The notes beneath the pieces are model-generated. The model saw only the letters and a list, made by a program, of their open reading frames with translations, did not search any database and was not told the DNA's origin. From Sipunculus nudus (taxonomy: Eukaryota > Annelida > Sipuncula > Golfingiida > Sipunculidae): DNA of 64,000 nt. Below are positions 1-12,600 of the stretch, in pieces. The translations under genes were made by a program, and so were the position numbers. The stretch spans positions 77,018,453 to 77,082,452 of the forward strand of contig CM049311.1 of the NCBI GenBank assembly GCA_026874595.1, in the 5' to 3' direction. How positions within the stretch are numbered: position 1 is the stretch's first letter; each line of letters starts with the position of its first letter.

Positions 1-455
1 CTTAGATCTTTGGACGGGCGTTAATTATGTTTCAGTTATAAATATAGTCGTTATATAAAGAAGGATTATTTGACAGTTATGCTTGATTTAATCATTTACA
101 ACAGTTCACAACATGTGCCTGTTCAATGAACCAATCACAAAGGAAGAGGTTTTTAACAGATGCATTGTCCGAGAATGCATATTTAATCATCTAGTATTAT
201 CAAAAACTTGTACCTGGTATACCAATGGAAATATAATTCTTGTCACCAGATGTATTAATTGCCAAATGGCACCATGAGAAGAGACCCACGAAATTCAGCA
301 AGTGTTTTTTTATTCTATTATGATTCTTCTATCATGATACATATATATGCATGCATTCTTTGGCTACAGGGAATACTGCAACTCCTTCCAGCTCTCCCGG
401 CACACCCGGTTCCGTATAAATCTTGGCTACGTCCCTGTATATATGTACATGGTGC

Positions 456-456
<1 letters not shown>
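1..456. other. AT-rich non-coding stretch
   Basis: No gene, RNA or repeat recognised. The open frames here run into the TA microsatellite and look like chance frames. Confidence 0.6.

Positions 457-508
<52 letters not shown>
457..508. repeat. (TA)n microsatellite
   Basis: An essentially pure TA dinucleotide run of about 52 bp, directly visible. It produces spurious tyrosine/isoleucine open frames on both strands. Confidence 0.97.
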
Positions 509-512
<4 letters not shown>

Positions 513-530
513 AGCCTATATATAGTTATA

Positions 531-550
531 GGCCTCCGACATCGGAGGCC
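531..550. repeat. Perfect short hairpin palindrome
   Basis: Nine-base arms GGCCTCCGA and TCGGAGGCC separated by two bases. It lies 22 bp after a TA run and just before a cluster of hairpin units, so it is probably part of the same structured repeat. Confidence 0.85.
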
Positions 551-557
551 ACATCTA

Positions 558-800
558 AAACCAGTCCAGTTTAGAACTGGCCTATAGTCCAGATCACGAT
601 TGGGATCTGGTCTAGGCCAGATCACAATTGGGATCTGGTCTAGGCCAATTCTAAACTGGACTACTCCAGATTGCGATTGGAATCTGGAGTCGGCCAAATC
701 AAAATCCTCCTCAATTTAATTCTGGTCTAGGCGAAAGTAGGCTCATTCTATACTGGACTAATCCAGATAGTGATTGGGATCTCGACTGGGCCATATTCTG
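558..800. repeat. Cluster of degenerate hairpin repeat units
   Basis: Four units resemble CCAGATCACGATTGGGATCT followed by GGTCTAGGCC, at about 588-618, 617-646, 665-695 and 761-792. Each can fold on itself, with CCAGATC pairing with GATCTGG. A 20-bp segment at 563-582 (AGTCCAGTTTAGAACTGGCC) recurs inverted at 643-662 with one mismatch, and the block 643-695 recurs directly at 740-792, a period of about 97 bp. The arrangement suggests a small structured satellite or the end of a mobile element. The frame crossing it on the minus strand is repeat-derived. No known family was recognised. Confidence 0.8.
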
Positions 801-1914
801 GTTAAGGCCTGTTGTAAACTGCATTGGACTCATTTGGGGACGATATAAATTAATCTTGATATATAAGAAAGATTTTTTTTTGTATTTTTTTTTACCATTT
901 TGTGAGTGCCAAATGATAAAGGTATATAGGGCCTTTATTGTAGGAATGCAACAATATGAGGTAGCTGATAAAAACATCACAAATACATTTTGTTACAGTG
1001 AGTGAACTTTGAGTAGAGGAGTGAAAACGTTTCTACTAATTTCTGAGGTGTAGGCTTTTACATATTCCTGATTTTAATGTTTAAAGGAAAACTTCTTTAT
1101 ATGTCATTGTGCTATTTTTATATTGCAATGATAGCATAACTGTTGACATGAGTATAACTTGCATAAATGTGGTCACATTTCCAGTAAACTATATATAATA
1201 AGTATAAACTAAATTAAATATTTATTAATAATTTTTTATGGTTTTATTAATATATAATATTGACTCCTTACATATTTAATTAATACAATGCAGTATGAAG
1301 AAGTCATCAGTCAAGCCAGAAAATAAAATAAAATAAAATTATTTAATACAAATTATTTGATTTGATTTAGATCTATATATACATGTATATATATGTTTGT
1401 GTGTGTCATTGTTTATCCGCTCTATGAGACCTGCAAATCTTACTCATTTTCGTCCAAAAAAAGAGAGCTTGACAGTTGAATATTAACATTAATTAATTAT
1501 TAATTAATACCAGATAAAGAAAATTTTATTGTTTTAATGTACCGTGACCCAGAATTCCTATATTATGATTTGTGGTGTTGGCACTAAATCGCGGTCACAG
1601 AACTCCTCTGTGGCCACTCTTCGAAAAATCTCCGTTTTTGTTCTTGAAGTTGCGGGAACGATGCCAACTGTGTCCTAAGGGGGTCAATTTCAATTTCTCC
1701 CCATTTATCCTGAGGGATTTGATATTATGCCCCGAGGGGTCTCTCACAGGAATATCTAATAGAAAACCATGCACGCGTGCCAGTATTTCAAGTAAGGCCC
1801 ATTGAAACCCTGTCAGGTTTGAACTCAGTCCCATATATGGAAAACTCCGGAAAAGTTACATGGGCATGTCCCAAAATAAGAACGGGCTATACATAAAAAA
1901 ATCAACTGGCACAT
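801..1914. other. AT-rich non-coding stretch
   Basis: Mostly AT-rich. A slightly GC-richer part at 1540-1860 has short open frames on both strands with no recognisable domain. Nothing further is supported. Confidence 0.55.
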
Positions 1915-2210
1915 CGGATTGTCTATAACTAAAGGGACACGAGTTACTGAAACCAAGAATCCCTTTCAGGTGGTACTCGCGCAACTGAACTAAGAAGCCC
2001 TTTATGGTGGTAAAGTCGCAACTAAACTCATAATCCCTTTCTGATGCATGGTACATACTTTATATACCAAGAATCCCCGTTTTCATTGTACAGGCACAGC
2101 AAAACTATAAGAATACCTTTAAGGTGCTACACACTTGAATAAACCAAGAATCCCATTTTGATGGTACACGCGTCACTGAAGTAATAATCTGTGACTGATT
2201 ATGCCGCTGC
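1915..2210. repeat. Degenerate minisatellite, period about 37-40 bp
   Basis: A unit resembling CCAAGAATCCCTTT plus a GGTGGTACACGCG-like segment and an ACTGAA-like end recurs. The AAGAATCCC-like core begins at about 1955, 1992, 2029, 2069, 2109, 2147 and 2184. An outlying copy lies near 2316 (AAGAACCCC followed by a GGTGGTACACGC-like segment). The units have diverged, so the array is old. No coding potential was recognised. Confidence 0.85.
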
Positions 2211-2735
2211 TATTAAACTACAGGCATCCAAGATTGTTATAGTATAGGCGTGACTACAAATGCGTGACTTCTAATTCTACAATGAGAATTATTTACACAT
2301 ACTACAAGTTTAACGAAGCAAAGAACCCCTTCCAGGGTGGTACACGCATAAATACTAGATATTAATATATAAAAATTATTTTTACGTCTATGGAGCTGGA
2401 GGGTTTCTGCGTCTTTTGTTTTAATTAAAAAGAGAGGTAGCGATTTAGTTTTAATTAGTCTTTTAATAATTTTATTGCTTACATTTATTGATTTATCAAC
2501 CAAAATCGTATATGCTTATACTGATCATTCACGTATACTTCTCCGTAATTTTTTAAAACCTTCCTTCCATTTTTCCTCTCTCCCCCTTAAAACTTCAGGG
2601 AATTACATTGCCACGCAAGTATTCATATAGAACACCAAGCACAACAGATTCATTAAATAAATATAAATAGGTCGGGAACTGTGTCAAGTACAGGGTCATA
2701 TTAGTACCCAGTGGAAGAATTCGACACACGCGGTC

Positions 2736-2738
<3 letters not shown>

Positions 2739-2790
<52 letters not shown>
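2739..2790. repeat. (TA)n microsatellite
   Basis: Uninterrupted TA run of about 52 bp. Confidence 0.97.
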
Positions 2791-2792
<2 letters not shown>

Positions 2793-3823
2793 TGGTAAAA
2801 GGAACCCATATATACAATTCCTCCCTTAAGAATAAACGTGCGTGTTCGATTTCTTCACCCCTTGCGAGAAAGCTTACTGCTTTGGTTTAGAACTAATATT
2901 TTCTGGTATATAAGTTCAGTTTTGAATGTTAAGGTAATGTTTAATTGTTAGTTTAATATAGTTTGTAACTTTCATTCCTGTGCTATATACGATGCAGTAC
3001 TTACATTGACTGCGCCTCTTTTAAATATTATCAAAGCAATATTTAATGACTGAACTTATCGCTGTATGATAATTCCTCTCAATATAAATTAGTCCAATAT
3101 ATCAAACACGTGCTTTTATTTGAAATTGATTAAAAAGAAATAGTATCTTTGGCAGAAGGAAACTTTCGACATGCAGATATATTGCCCTATATGGATGCTT
3201 AATAATCCCAATTTTAACATACTATAACATACATATATATTATAAATATATATATATGTGTGTGTGTGTTTATTTTTAAAGATAAACACTTCATAGTAAA
3301 CTCGTTTAAACGAAATGCTTCATGTATGACATAAGCTTTTAAAGTGCTTTCGGTTCGAATTTGAATATTGTACTGTCAAACATTTATAGGTATCGTCTTT
3401 AAAAAGGCAATCCTAGCTAAACGCTATTAAAAGGATTTACTGGCCGAGTCCAGTTGACCAGCCGACCATGTGTGCATTCATATCTATATATGAAATACAA
3501 GAGTTGATTGCTAGAGCGACTCGTTTCATTCGTCAAAAAACCTATACTTGTTGATCAGTGGCATGCGGTACATTGCGGGGGTCCATCTGGGCACGTGCTA
3601 TTCAAATGAACCATGGGTTAGCTGACAGGAAAGTTGAGAGGACAACTTTGATGATTCTAGATGAAATGTCAGACATTCAATGTATATGACCTCTTTGTGT
3701 CTTATATAAACCCGGTGACATATTGTACATTGTTTAATACTAATTTTTAGTAACTAACCATAAAGAAACAACAGTTTTGTATGGTAAACGAGAATCGTGA
3801 AGGGGTAATCTTAAACTAATTTC

Positions 3824-3845
3824 AAATAACCCCCGGGGGTTATTT
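3824..3845. repeat. Perfect 22-bp palindrome
   Basis: Arm AAATAACCCCC is followed directly by its reverse complement with no spacer. A further C-run segment, TTACCCCCGGTAA, follows at 3850-3862 and is nearly palindromic. Function unknown. Confidence 0.9.
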
Positions 3846-5684
3846 ACGTTACCCCCGGTAATCTGACGAGAAAAAAATCTGAAAGCACTAAACCTGCATG
3901 AGCCGAAAGCAAAATTGCTACATTAACCGTAATGAAATTTAAACTTATAAAATTTTATCCCATATTAATTCCCTGTCACAGCTAGCCAATATTATTAAAG
4001 AAAACATGTTATGAAAATATCACCCAACGTATGAGGAAAACCATGTATAAAATATACCAGTACAAAGGGAAACTGACTGCTAATCGTACTAGTTGCCATG
4101 CATGACATATATGGATAAAAGAAGTATGGTTATAATTAAAGGCTTTTTCGTGATTAAGGTAATGGTAAGATATTTGGGTATATATAATGTAGCTCACCAA
4201 TGTTGTTTGGAAGTGGAAAACCGCATATAAATGTTATAGCTATATATATAACCGTCATATTTTAATTTTCAATTTATATTTACACATGCAAAAATAATAT
4301 AAGACGAAAAATGCATTTTTTTTAACATTTTAATTGCTGTTTTCACATTTAAATATATCAGGACGACACTTACTTGGTTTTAAGCGATTTCATTAAATAC
4401 CAAGCTTATATGTTCCTATAAATAATTAACTAAAAACAAATTTCTTGTAAAATTTTATTAAACATGGCTAGAAATGAATCTCTTAAAGCCAATTGAATCA
4501 CCGCTCGTGAAAGGATCATATGCATATCTTTATTAACTTCGCGAGATCATCAGTTCAAATATCAGCCGAGAGCGGTATTTTTTACGTTTGGTCCACACCT
4601 ATACAGAGCAAACTGTAGGCTTATTTGGAAGGCTGTGCCTTGCAGCCGTTTTCTCTGGCAAACGGAGGATTTAACTACCTTGGTGTTATGAGTCAGCCAT
4701 GGGGACGATAACATACTCAGGACCCGCAGGTGCGGTGTACCAGAACCTAAAAATGGAGGCGGTTACCTTCACTAAATTAAAAAGAGGTAAAGTGATCCTA
4801 TCAGTCAAAGATTATGACTTGATTTCCTTAGAATAATATATTGTTAAACTACTAGCTGGTATATTATTGAGTACTGCTGCTCGGCTTATGATCGATAAAC
4901 GGTTATTAATCGATTATTAAATGTACCTTCTATATTACTGTGGAATCTGCTTTATAGAATTATACCTAAAATATTGACCGAGTAAATTCAGTTTGACTTT
5001 TACATCTCGCTGGTTGATGACAATTGTTCGCTGCACAACTAAGGGTCAGTTTAAATGCTATTCACTAATTTTCTTATATCTCCAGCAAGATTACTCTATT
5101 TTCCTCATTAAAATGTGCATGTGGAAAGATAATCGTTTGTGGTCGTTGATGCATAAGTGGAAACAAATTTAATCCTACATCAGTAGGATATAATCGATTA
5201 ATTGGCACACCACTATAAAAATATTCAGATTACGTGCATGCATGCTTTTCTGTAAGCCTTTCCTTTTTTTATCCCCACGATTTTTATATTATACGGTATG
5301 TCATGAAATGCCACTTTATACACCCTGCCTTGCACCCTTTGAAATATCATTCGGATTGAAAGAATCTGTTAAAAAGATAACACCAGTTTCAGTCATTCAA
5401 ATAGTGACTCACAGTCCATACCTTAAAGTCCATCAAAATCTGACACACATCCTAAAATCATCATAATAGTGGCTGAAGTATCTTGCATATTTAAGAAGCG
5501 TTAAAATGTGTGGAGCCAAATAAAAAGAAGAGATTTTAATAATCTGTTAAATTAAAGCAAGCTTTACATTGCCTTTTTAAACAGTATAAAAGACATATAT
5601 AAATGCTTGTTCAGAGTTCTCGTAAAAGGAACAACCTGCAACAGTCTCCAGGTGTCATGCATTTAAATATATGTTCTGTTTTTT

Positions 5685-7985
5685 GCTCAGCTGACTATAA
5701 GTCAACTTAGCTAAAGTGATGGTCCTTTGTCCGTCGGCCGTATGTCCGTCCTTTAAAATGGCACGTTTTGAAACCGTTGGACCTACGGATCCGAGATTCG
5801 GCATACAGATAAATGTCCCAAAAATCTCCTACAATACCGAAAATTGGGTCACTTCAGAAAAACCTCAATTTTCCATTTAAAACCCATTGTTACACTTTTA
5901 GACTGCCTAATATCAAAACAACTGAACTGTTTTTGATCATATTTGATAAAAATATTCCTCCATATAATTCATATTTACGTACCAGAAATTAGGTTAGTTT
6001 TTTTTTAATTTCATGAAGTTATTGACCGAACATAATACAATATTTAAAAATAAGGAAAGAAATTACTGACTTAACATGAAATCTGTAAAGCTAGGGACTT
6101 TTTTCAGGAACATAATTTTATTTAATTAAGAATCAATTGTTTTCCAAAAATTAGAACTGAATTTACCAATTTTTCTAGTTATTAGCATAAATATAAAATC
6201 ATTACTATAAATTTTCTCAACTTTGGCCAAGGCACGTTTTTTAGCTCAGCTGACTATAAGTCATCTGAGCTAAAGTCGTGGTCCTTTTTCCGTCCATCCG
6301 TTAACAAGGCACGTTTTGAAACCGTTGAACCTACGAATCCAAAATTTTGCATACAGTTCGATGTCCCCACAATCTCCTACCATACCGTATATTGGGTAAC
6401 TACGACTTCGTTCCTTCGAGATTTTCCATAAAAAAGCCATTATTACACTTCAAGGCTGCCTAATATCAAAACAACTAATCTGTTTTTGATCATATTTTGT
6501 TTGCATATTCTTCCATACATTTTCTATTAAACATACAAAAAATAAGGTCAGTATTTCATATTGTTTTGAAGTTATTGGCCCAAACATAATGCAGTTTTAA
6601 AAAAAATCAGGAAATATATTCACTCATGGGGCTGTCCCACTCAGGCGACTCTACAGGCGACAACAGGCGACCAGGCTGTCGCCTCATGGTCGCCGAAAAA
6701 CAGGCGACAGGACCTCTGCTATGACAATAGTCTACGACAAGCTACAAATGGCTGGCGACTGTCTGACGACAAGCTGCCGACAACCCGCGACACAGTCGCC
6801 GCGACAAAGGACAATCACCCACGACAACCTACGACCACATCTGCGACAACCTACGACCAGACTGGCGACAACCTACGACACCAGAATTTTTGCCACGTCC
6901 TCCCGCGACATGCTTCGACGATTTTCTTCCATGTGCTATGTGAGGAGCCGGACACAAGAATGGGTCTTGTTTCAAGTAACAACAGCCCGCGATAACACAC
7001 ACGACAACCCGCGTCACCTGGCGACAGCCTACGACAGGACCTACGACAACCCGCGTCAGCTGGCGACAGCCTACGACAGCACCTACGCCAGTAGAAGACA
7101 GACTACGCTCACTGGCGACAAAAAAGCTGTCGCCTGAGAATTTTGAACATGTTGAAAATTCAGAGGCGACAGCTTCGAGGTCACGCGTCTTGGGGCGACT
7201 TCAGGCGACTACAGGCGACCATACAGGCGACCACCCGGCGACCATGAGGCGACAGCCTGGTAGCCTGTAGTCGCCTGTAGAGTCGCCTAAGTGGGACAGC
7301 CCCATAACTTAACATGAAAATTGCGGATGCTTGAGACTTTTTTCAGGGATATAACTTTATTTAATCAAAATTCAATTGTTTACCCAAAATTAGATCTGAA
7401 TTTTGCAGTTATGAGCCCAGCGGACTATAAGTCATCTGAGCTATAGTCGTGGTCCATTGTCCGTCGTCCGTCCGTCAGTCCGTCCGTTAGACTGGCTTGT
7501 TTTGAAACCGTTAGACCTACGAATCCAAAATTAGGCATACTGTTAGATGTTCCTAAAATCTCCTACCATACCGAAAATTGGGTCAAATGACTTCGTTTCT
7601 TTAAGATATTTAGAAAAACCTCAAATTATCATTAAAAACCTCTTATCACACTTCAGGACTGCCTAACATCAAAACAACTTATCTGTTTTTCATAATATTT
7701 ACCAGAAGTAATCTCCTATATATTTCCTATATACATGCCAGAAATTAAATCTGTTAAGTATAATTTTTTTAAGTTGTGGGCCAGAACATAATGGACTTTC
7801 TAAAAAAAAATTAGGAAAAATATTTACTCACTTAACATGAAAAATGTTGAACCTAGAAACTATTTTCCAAAGTACATAACTTTGTTTAATTAAGATTCAA
7901 TTGTTCTGAATTTTGTAAATATTTTACGTTATTAACATAAAAATAAAATCAGTACCTTAAATTGTGCCCAACTTTGACCATGGCA
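5685..7985 (+). repeat. Tandem array of three repeat 'head' modules
   Basis: Heads start at about 5685, 6243 and 7413. Each opens with a hairpin: at 6243, AGCTCAGCTGACT and AGTCATCTGAGCT flank a short loop. Then comes a GTCCGTCC-rich stretch, a TTTTGAAACCGTT segment, a CCTACGAATCC-like segment and an AATCTCCTAC-ATACCG segment. Spacing is about 558 bp, then 1170 bp; the second becomes about 490 bp once the inserted 680-bp element is removed. The same head recurs at 23729 and, more diverged, at 46147 and 47990. No protein-coding capacity was recognised, so this looks like a non-autonomous element that amplified in tandem. Confidence 0.85.
6626..7305. mobile_element. 680-bp element with 70-bp terminal inverted repeats, nested in a head module
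   Basis: The left end begins ATGGGGCTGTCCCACT and the right end closes with AGTGGGACAGCCCCAT. The arms at 6626-6695 and 7236-7305 match as inverted repeats over 70 bp with three mismatches. The interior is filled with degenerate GGCGACA and CCTACGACA motifs. It interrupts a head module: the flanks read ACTCA before and AACTTAACATG after, where the uninterrupted copy near 24126 reads ACTCACTTAACATG. The target-site duplication is unclear. A 138-codon frame inside is repeat-derived and resembles no transposase, so this is a non-autonomous DNA transposon. A PIF/Harbinger affinity is possible but unproven. Confidence 0.92.
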
Positions 7986-9657
7986 TTTTTTTTCCTGGAA
8001 GAACTATTGATTTAATCTTAAAAGCATGTAAACATAAGTATTTAATTTGTTTATATCTGTAATTAGGCAATGAAAGCTTGAAAATTAGGCAGGTTATTGT
8101 TTTTTTTTCTTGAAGCTCTATTCTAGTCATTTTCTTTGTCCAGATGCAGGGTCCCACGCCAGGTTACTGGAAGTCAGCTATGCAAAGGTTTCTGATTTGT
8201 TACAATCACTGGGGGAGATCCCCTGCTGTGACAGGTGTACAGTTATTCTCATATCACCCCCCCCCCCCCCCAAAAAAAACACAACCCCCCAAGTGTTATG
8301 CAGTAATTATTATCGTTTTCACTGTATCTCCTTAATTGTAATGCTGTTTCCACTCCAATATTCATAAACTTTCTTTGAAAAAGTAAGTCAAGGTGTAATC
8401 CAGAAGATGCCACGTTGTGTTAATGTAGCATTTTAAAAGAAATCAATTTTCTTTTAAATGATTTTAACAAATATAATTAAACCCATCAGTAAGCTTAAAT
8501 TTATAAAATATGAAGCAAATTATGGATAAATAAAGGCATAATTTAAAATTGTGAAATTTGAATAAAGTATTATTTTTAGATATTTATTGTTTTGCAAATT
8601 TATTTTTGTGGTAAAAAATAAACATTTGTATGCTTGATGTGGTGTTGTCTGTCAAGATTGAGATTTATGATGATGCAATTTAGTATTATGAATCAACTTT
8701 TATATTCAGATATATATTTTATTTGAAATGTATAGAAATATAAACTTATAATTAAAAAAATTGATGTGATTAAAAAATGAGGATCTAATACAAACATTTG
8801 TTCATTATTTTCCTGCCTCTGCAGAATTGGAGATCAGGCTTTGTTTGCCCTGTATGTATATGCAGAAGTGTTGTAACTCCCACAATTCCACAACCCCCCC
8901 CCCCCACCACCAAGTCCTTTCATCTGTGAACTGGGGACATTAGTTATTTTTCAACTTGTACATTTCATAAAATAAAAAAAATACACATATTAAATACTAT
9001 ATATTATAAAAAATAGATTCAATTTGAACAAATGTGTAAACCACTGAAATGTCATCAGTTAATCAAAAAGCCAACTAATGATCATGGTAATAGTACAGAT
9101 CATTTGTTCACAAACTGCTCACATGCTTCAGTTTCAACATTAGGAAACGCATGGTCAGGTCACAAAATATAATTTGCAACAGTTTCTTGCTCATCAATAC
9201 AAACTAATCATATAAACCAACCATGGCCTATATTACCTCTTCCTCTTACACTTTATCTCCATTTGATAGTATTTTAGATTATTACCTTCAAGGTCAAATT
9301 AAGCTGAGCGCAGTGAGCCATGGGTCCCTTGTTTTTAAGTTATTAGCATAAATAAAAAATCAATACCTTAAATTTTGTCCAACTTTGGCAACAGCACGTT
9401 TTCTCTTTCTGTAAGCACTGTTGATTTAATTTTCACAGCATATATACATAAGGATTTAATCTGTCAAAATCTGAAATTCAAAGGAATCGATTGAAAAGAG
9501 TAGCTTTTATTCAAGTTTTCATACACCATGTCAAGTGTTGTATACATCAAGCCCACCTAGTAGTACAGCCTTCACTTGTGTTATGTAACACCCACTCCAG
9601 GCAGCTTGCCTTGGCTCAGCTTGGCTCTAAAAGCAGGCTTCCCCTCTGCCCTGCACT

Positions 9658-9689
9658 CCCCCCCCCCCCCCTTTTAACCCCCCCCCCCC
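9658..9689. repeat. Paired poly-C runs
   Basis: Two C-runs of about 14 and 12 bases separated by TTTTAAC-like sequence, inside the body array. They explain the proline-rich end of a short open frame here. Confidence 0.95.
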
Positions 9690-12600
9690 TCCCGGATAGT
9701 GCATAAACTAGATAACTGTTATAATTTTCTGTGTTTGATTCATTCTTATTCTAGGCTATCCTACACTTTAGATGTTTATTGTACCACCAGGATTACAATG
9801 ATTAAAGTGCATATTTAATTGTGCCACAATGTGGTGTATTGCTATGCATGTGTGGATGTTCATCAGATAAGGAATTCCTTACTTCAGAAGAGTAAAAACT
9901 TCACCAGGTGTGAAATTGACTATTTATTACAATAATAAATTATAGCTAAGATTAGCACAGTAATATTGTTTGTCTCTCATTCAACCAACAGTGTGTATAC
10001 ATATTTGAATCTTATTTTTTGGTGAATAAAATTAAGCATGTACTGAAAACTCCAATGAACAAAACTTTTTGATATTGATTCAAGGAATAATCTTGAAGAT
10101 GCTATGTTGTGGCATTATTTTCTTTTAAACTCAGTTTAAACATTTTGATTTACAAAATAATATAATATATGTGTATGCATAATATGACCCGATATGAGCT
10201 ACATTTATAAAATGTGATTGCAACTTAGAACTCTGATATTTTACTTATATTTTCAGATTTTGTTCTTGTATATAACAAAAAAAAATGATGTAAATAAAAA
10301 ATGAATCTGATAAAAACTATAAATGGAAAAAATGGATACGCTAAAATATAGGCTTTCATAAAAACTTAAAATGCATTATTCCCTTGAAAGTGAAATAAAG
10401 GTATCAGTCAATTCTGTCCACTTGCCTGTCCATCTGTAATATGCGTCACAGTATCTCAAAACTTTTACTGTTTTTCTTCATGACAGTCTGGTCATAGTAT
10501 TAGTTTTGCAATCATATATTTAGAAATTTTCTCTTAGCAAGTAGGAGGGCCCCTTTCCTCTTAGCTCCTCATATGCGTATTTATATGAAAACATTACAAT
10601 AGAAAATTTTGCATATTTTGCCTGTGCAAAAACTTCGAACTTCAGTTGAGCGCCGTGACCCATGGGTCTCTTGTTTTCTGTAAGCACTGTTTATATAATT
10701 TTTATATCATACACACATTAGAATTTCATCTTCTAAATTCTGAAATTTGTCAGGAATTGGCCAAAAAGTAATTAAAGTTTTATGAGACCATGTCAAACTT
10801 ACACGTGGGATATACTGAAGTTCCTCTTCAGTCACTTGTAAGACACACTTGTTGACCTTTCAGGCTAATTATACACGCTTGAAGCAGGGCATACTGGGTA
10901 GCCAGCCAGCTCTTGGCTGGACAAAGCTAGCCATAGATGTCAAGCTCCCTCCTCTAGTAGTTCTTTTGACCAACAGCATAACAATAAACAATAATAATAT
11001 AATTTTTTATAGGTATATCATAACGATTTTAAGAACAATTAATGGAAAAGGAATTTGATAGTTGATGAGTAACAGGGAATGACCTTGCATTAACTGATGT
11101 TGTGTGGATCTTATATGGATGGCTCAAGATGTATTCCAAATGACACCTTGTAGTCACTTTTGGGTATTTTTCATTTAAAAAAAATTAATTAGTTCTTTAC
11201 TATATGGGATTATAAGAAGCAAATTAATAATAGACAAGGATGCAGTTGATTAGATTAAATTAATCTAAATTTTCAGGTCTTTTCCTAGTGTTTGAGTTTG
11301 TAAATTGATATTTATTGCAAAAACAAAACAAAAAAATTAAATATATCAAAATTTAAAATATTAATAAGACAAGTACTCAATAATGATGTCAATAGGTTTG
11401 ACTTATGACATTAAAACCCATGGCTGTATCAGCTGTCATATGATACTCTGTAAGTAATAAAATTTATATTACTAATTCCTTTTTTCATTTAAAAATTAAA
11501 CATGCCCATCTCTAGTTTGCTCCTTGTATAATTTATTGGGTTATTGTTTACACAAGTATTAGTTTCATAGCTGAGATTACTTTCATTTTTTTCTGATTCA
11601 TTTATTAAAAAAAAATAAAATAAAAATATTCAGATGTGATAAAAAAATCAAATCCTAGACAAGTTCTAATTATGATGTCTATAAAGTTAATAGTTGTCAT
11701 ACTCTTGCGGGGTTTAGTGTGTAGTTTGATTTGAAATTATTCAAACGTGAATATAATAGTTTTATTTTTTTAACATAAATAAAAGCAATAAAACAGGGTG
11801 CTATTTGTCATTGTTATTCAAATTTTATTCAATTTTATTTGACTGAAACTGATCATATACTCATGAGATAAAATTTACATGATAAAACTGACAAAATGGT
11901 ATATACTTGCATGCAGCATCAGGCCAAGTCAAAAATTTTGTGACATTAGCACTCTATTTCAATTGTAAATAATATAAATGACCTCAATCCTCTTACCTAT
12001 TAGTATATATCACAGAATTTTATCTTTACTTGAGTTAAATGCCACCATCTCATAATACAGCTTATATTACCACACAAAACTAGCATTTGTCTACCCCTTC
12101 TTCCAAAAACATATTTTGTGATCATATATATAACAGCTGAGCGTCGAGACCCATGGGTCCCTTGTTTACTTTCTGTTCCTTAGCTTAAAGTGTTTTATTT
12201 GTGTGAAAAAGGGAGATTTTAATAAAAAAAAGTCTCTTAAATATTGCATTAAATTTAACATTTGATACCATGCACTTGATACTCATCTCCAATTTCATAT
12301 ATAATTATGTAATATATTTCCCAGATGATATCCCCGTTGGTTATGATATGATCATTTTTTCCCCTGGTTGATGTAACTATGAGACACTACCCAGACTATT
12401 TATGTGCATATAGACACCTTTAACCTGTGTAAACCAATTTATCAAATTTGTATAGTGATTTTGGCTTCAAAACCAGTAAAACAATGTTACATTTATAAAT
12501 TCTTTGCATGATCCCATTTGATCAACAGTATATTTACCAATATTATTTGAACCTTTTTGACAGGCTTTCCTTCTTTCATGTTGTCAGCTTAGCTTATATA

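Larger units (their letters stand above)
2211..5684. other. AT-rich non-coding stretch
   Basis: Contains the TA run and the palindrome listed separately, plus a short TA/TG run at 3232-3270. A GC-richer patch at 4590-4780 looks single-copy within the window. No exon was recognised. Confidence 0.55.

Noticed and set aside
332-697. 121-codon minus-strand open frame
   Set aside because: It runs through the TA microsatellite and hairpin repeats, so its product is tyrosine/isoleucine runs plus repeat translation.
6721-7137. 138-codon open frame rich in threonine, arginine and aspartate
   Set aside because: It is the translation of the internal GGCGACA / CCTACGACA repeats of the inverted-repeat element and does not resemble a transposase.
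8110-8367. Open frames ending in proline runs near poly-C tracts
   Set aside because: The proline runs come from homopolymer C and the frames lie within the repeat body array.
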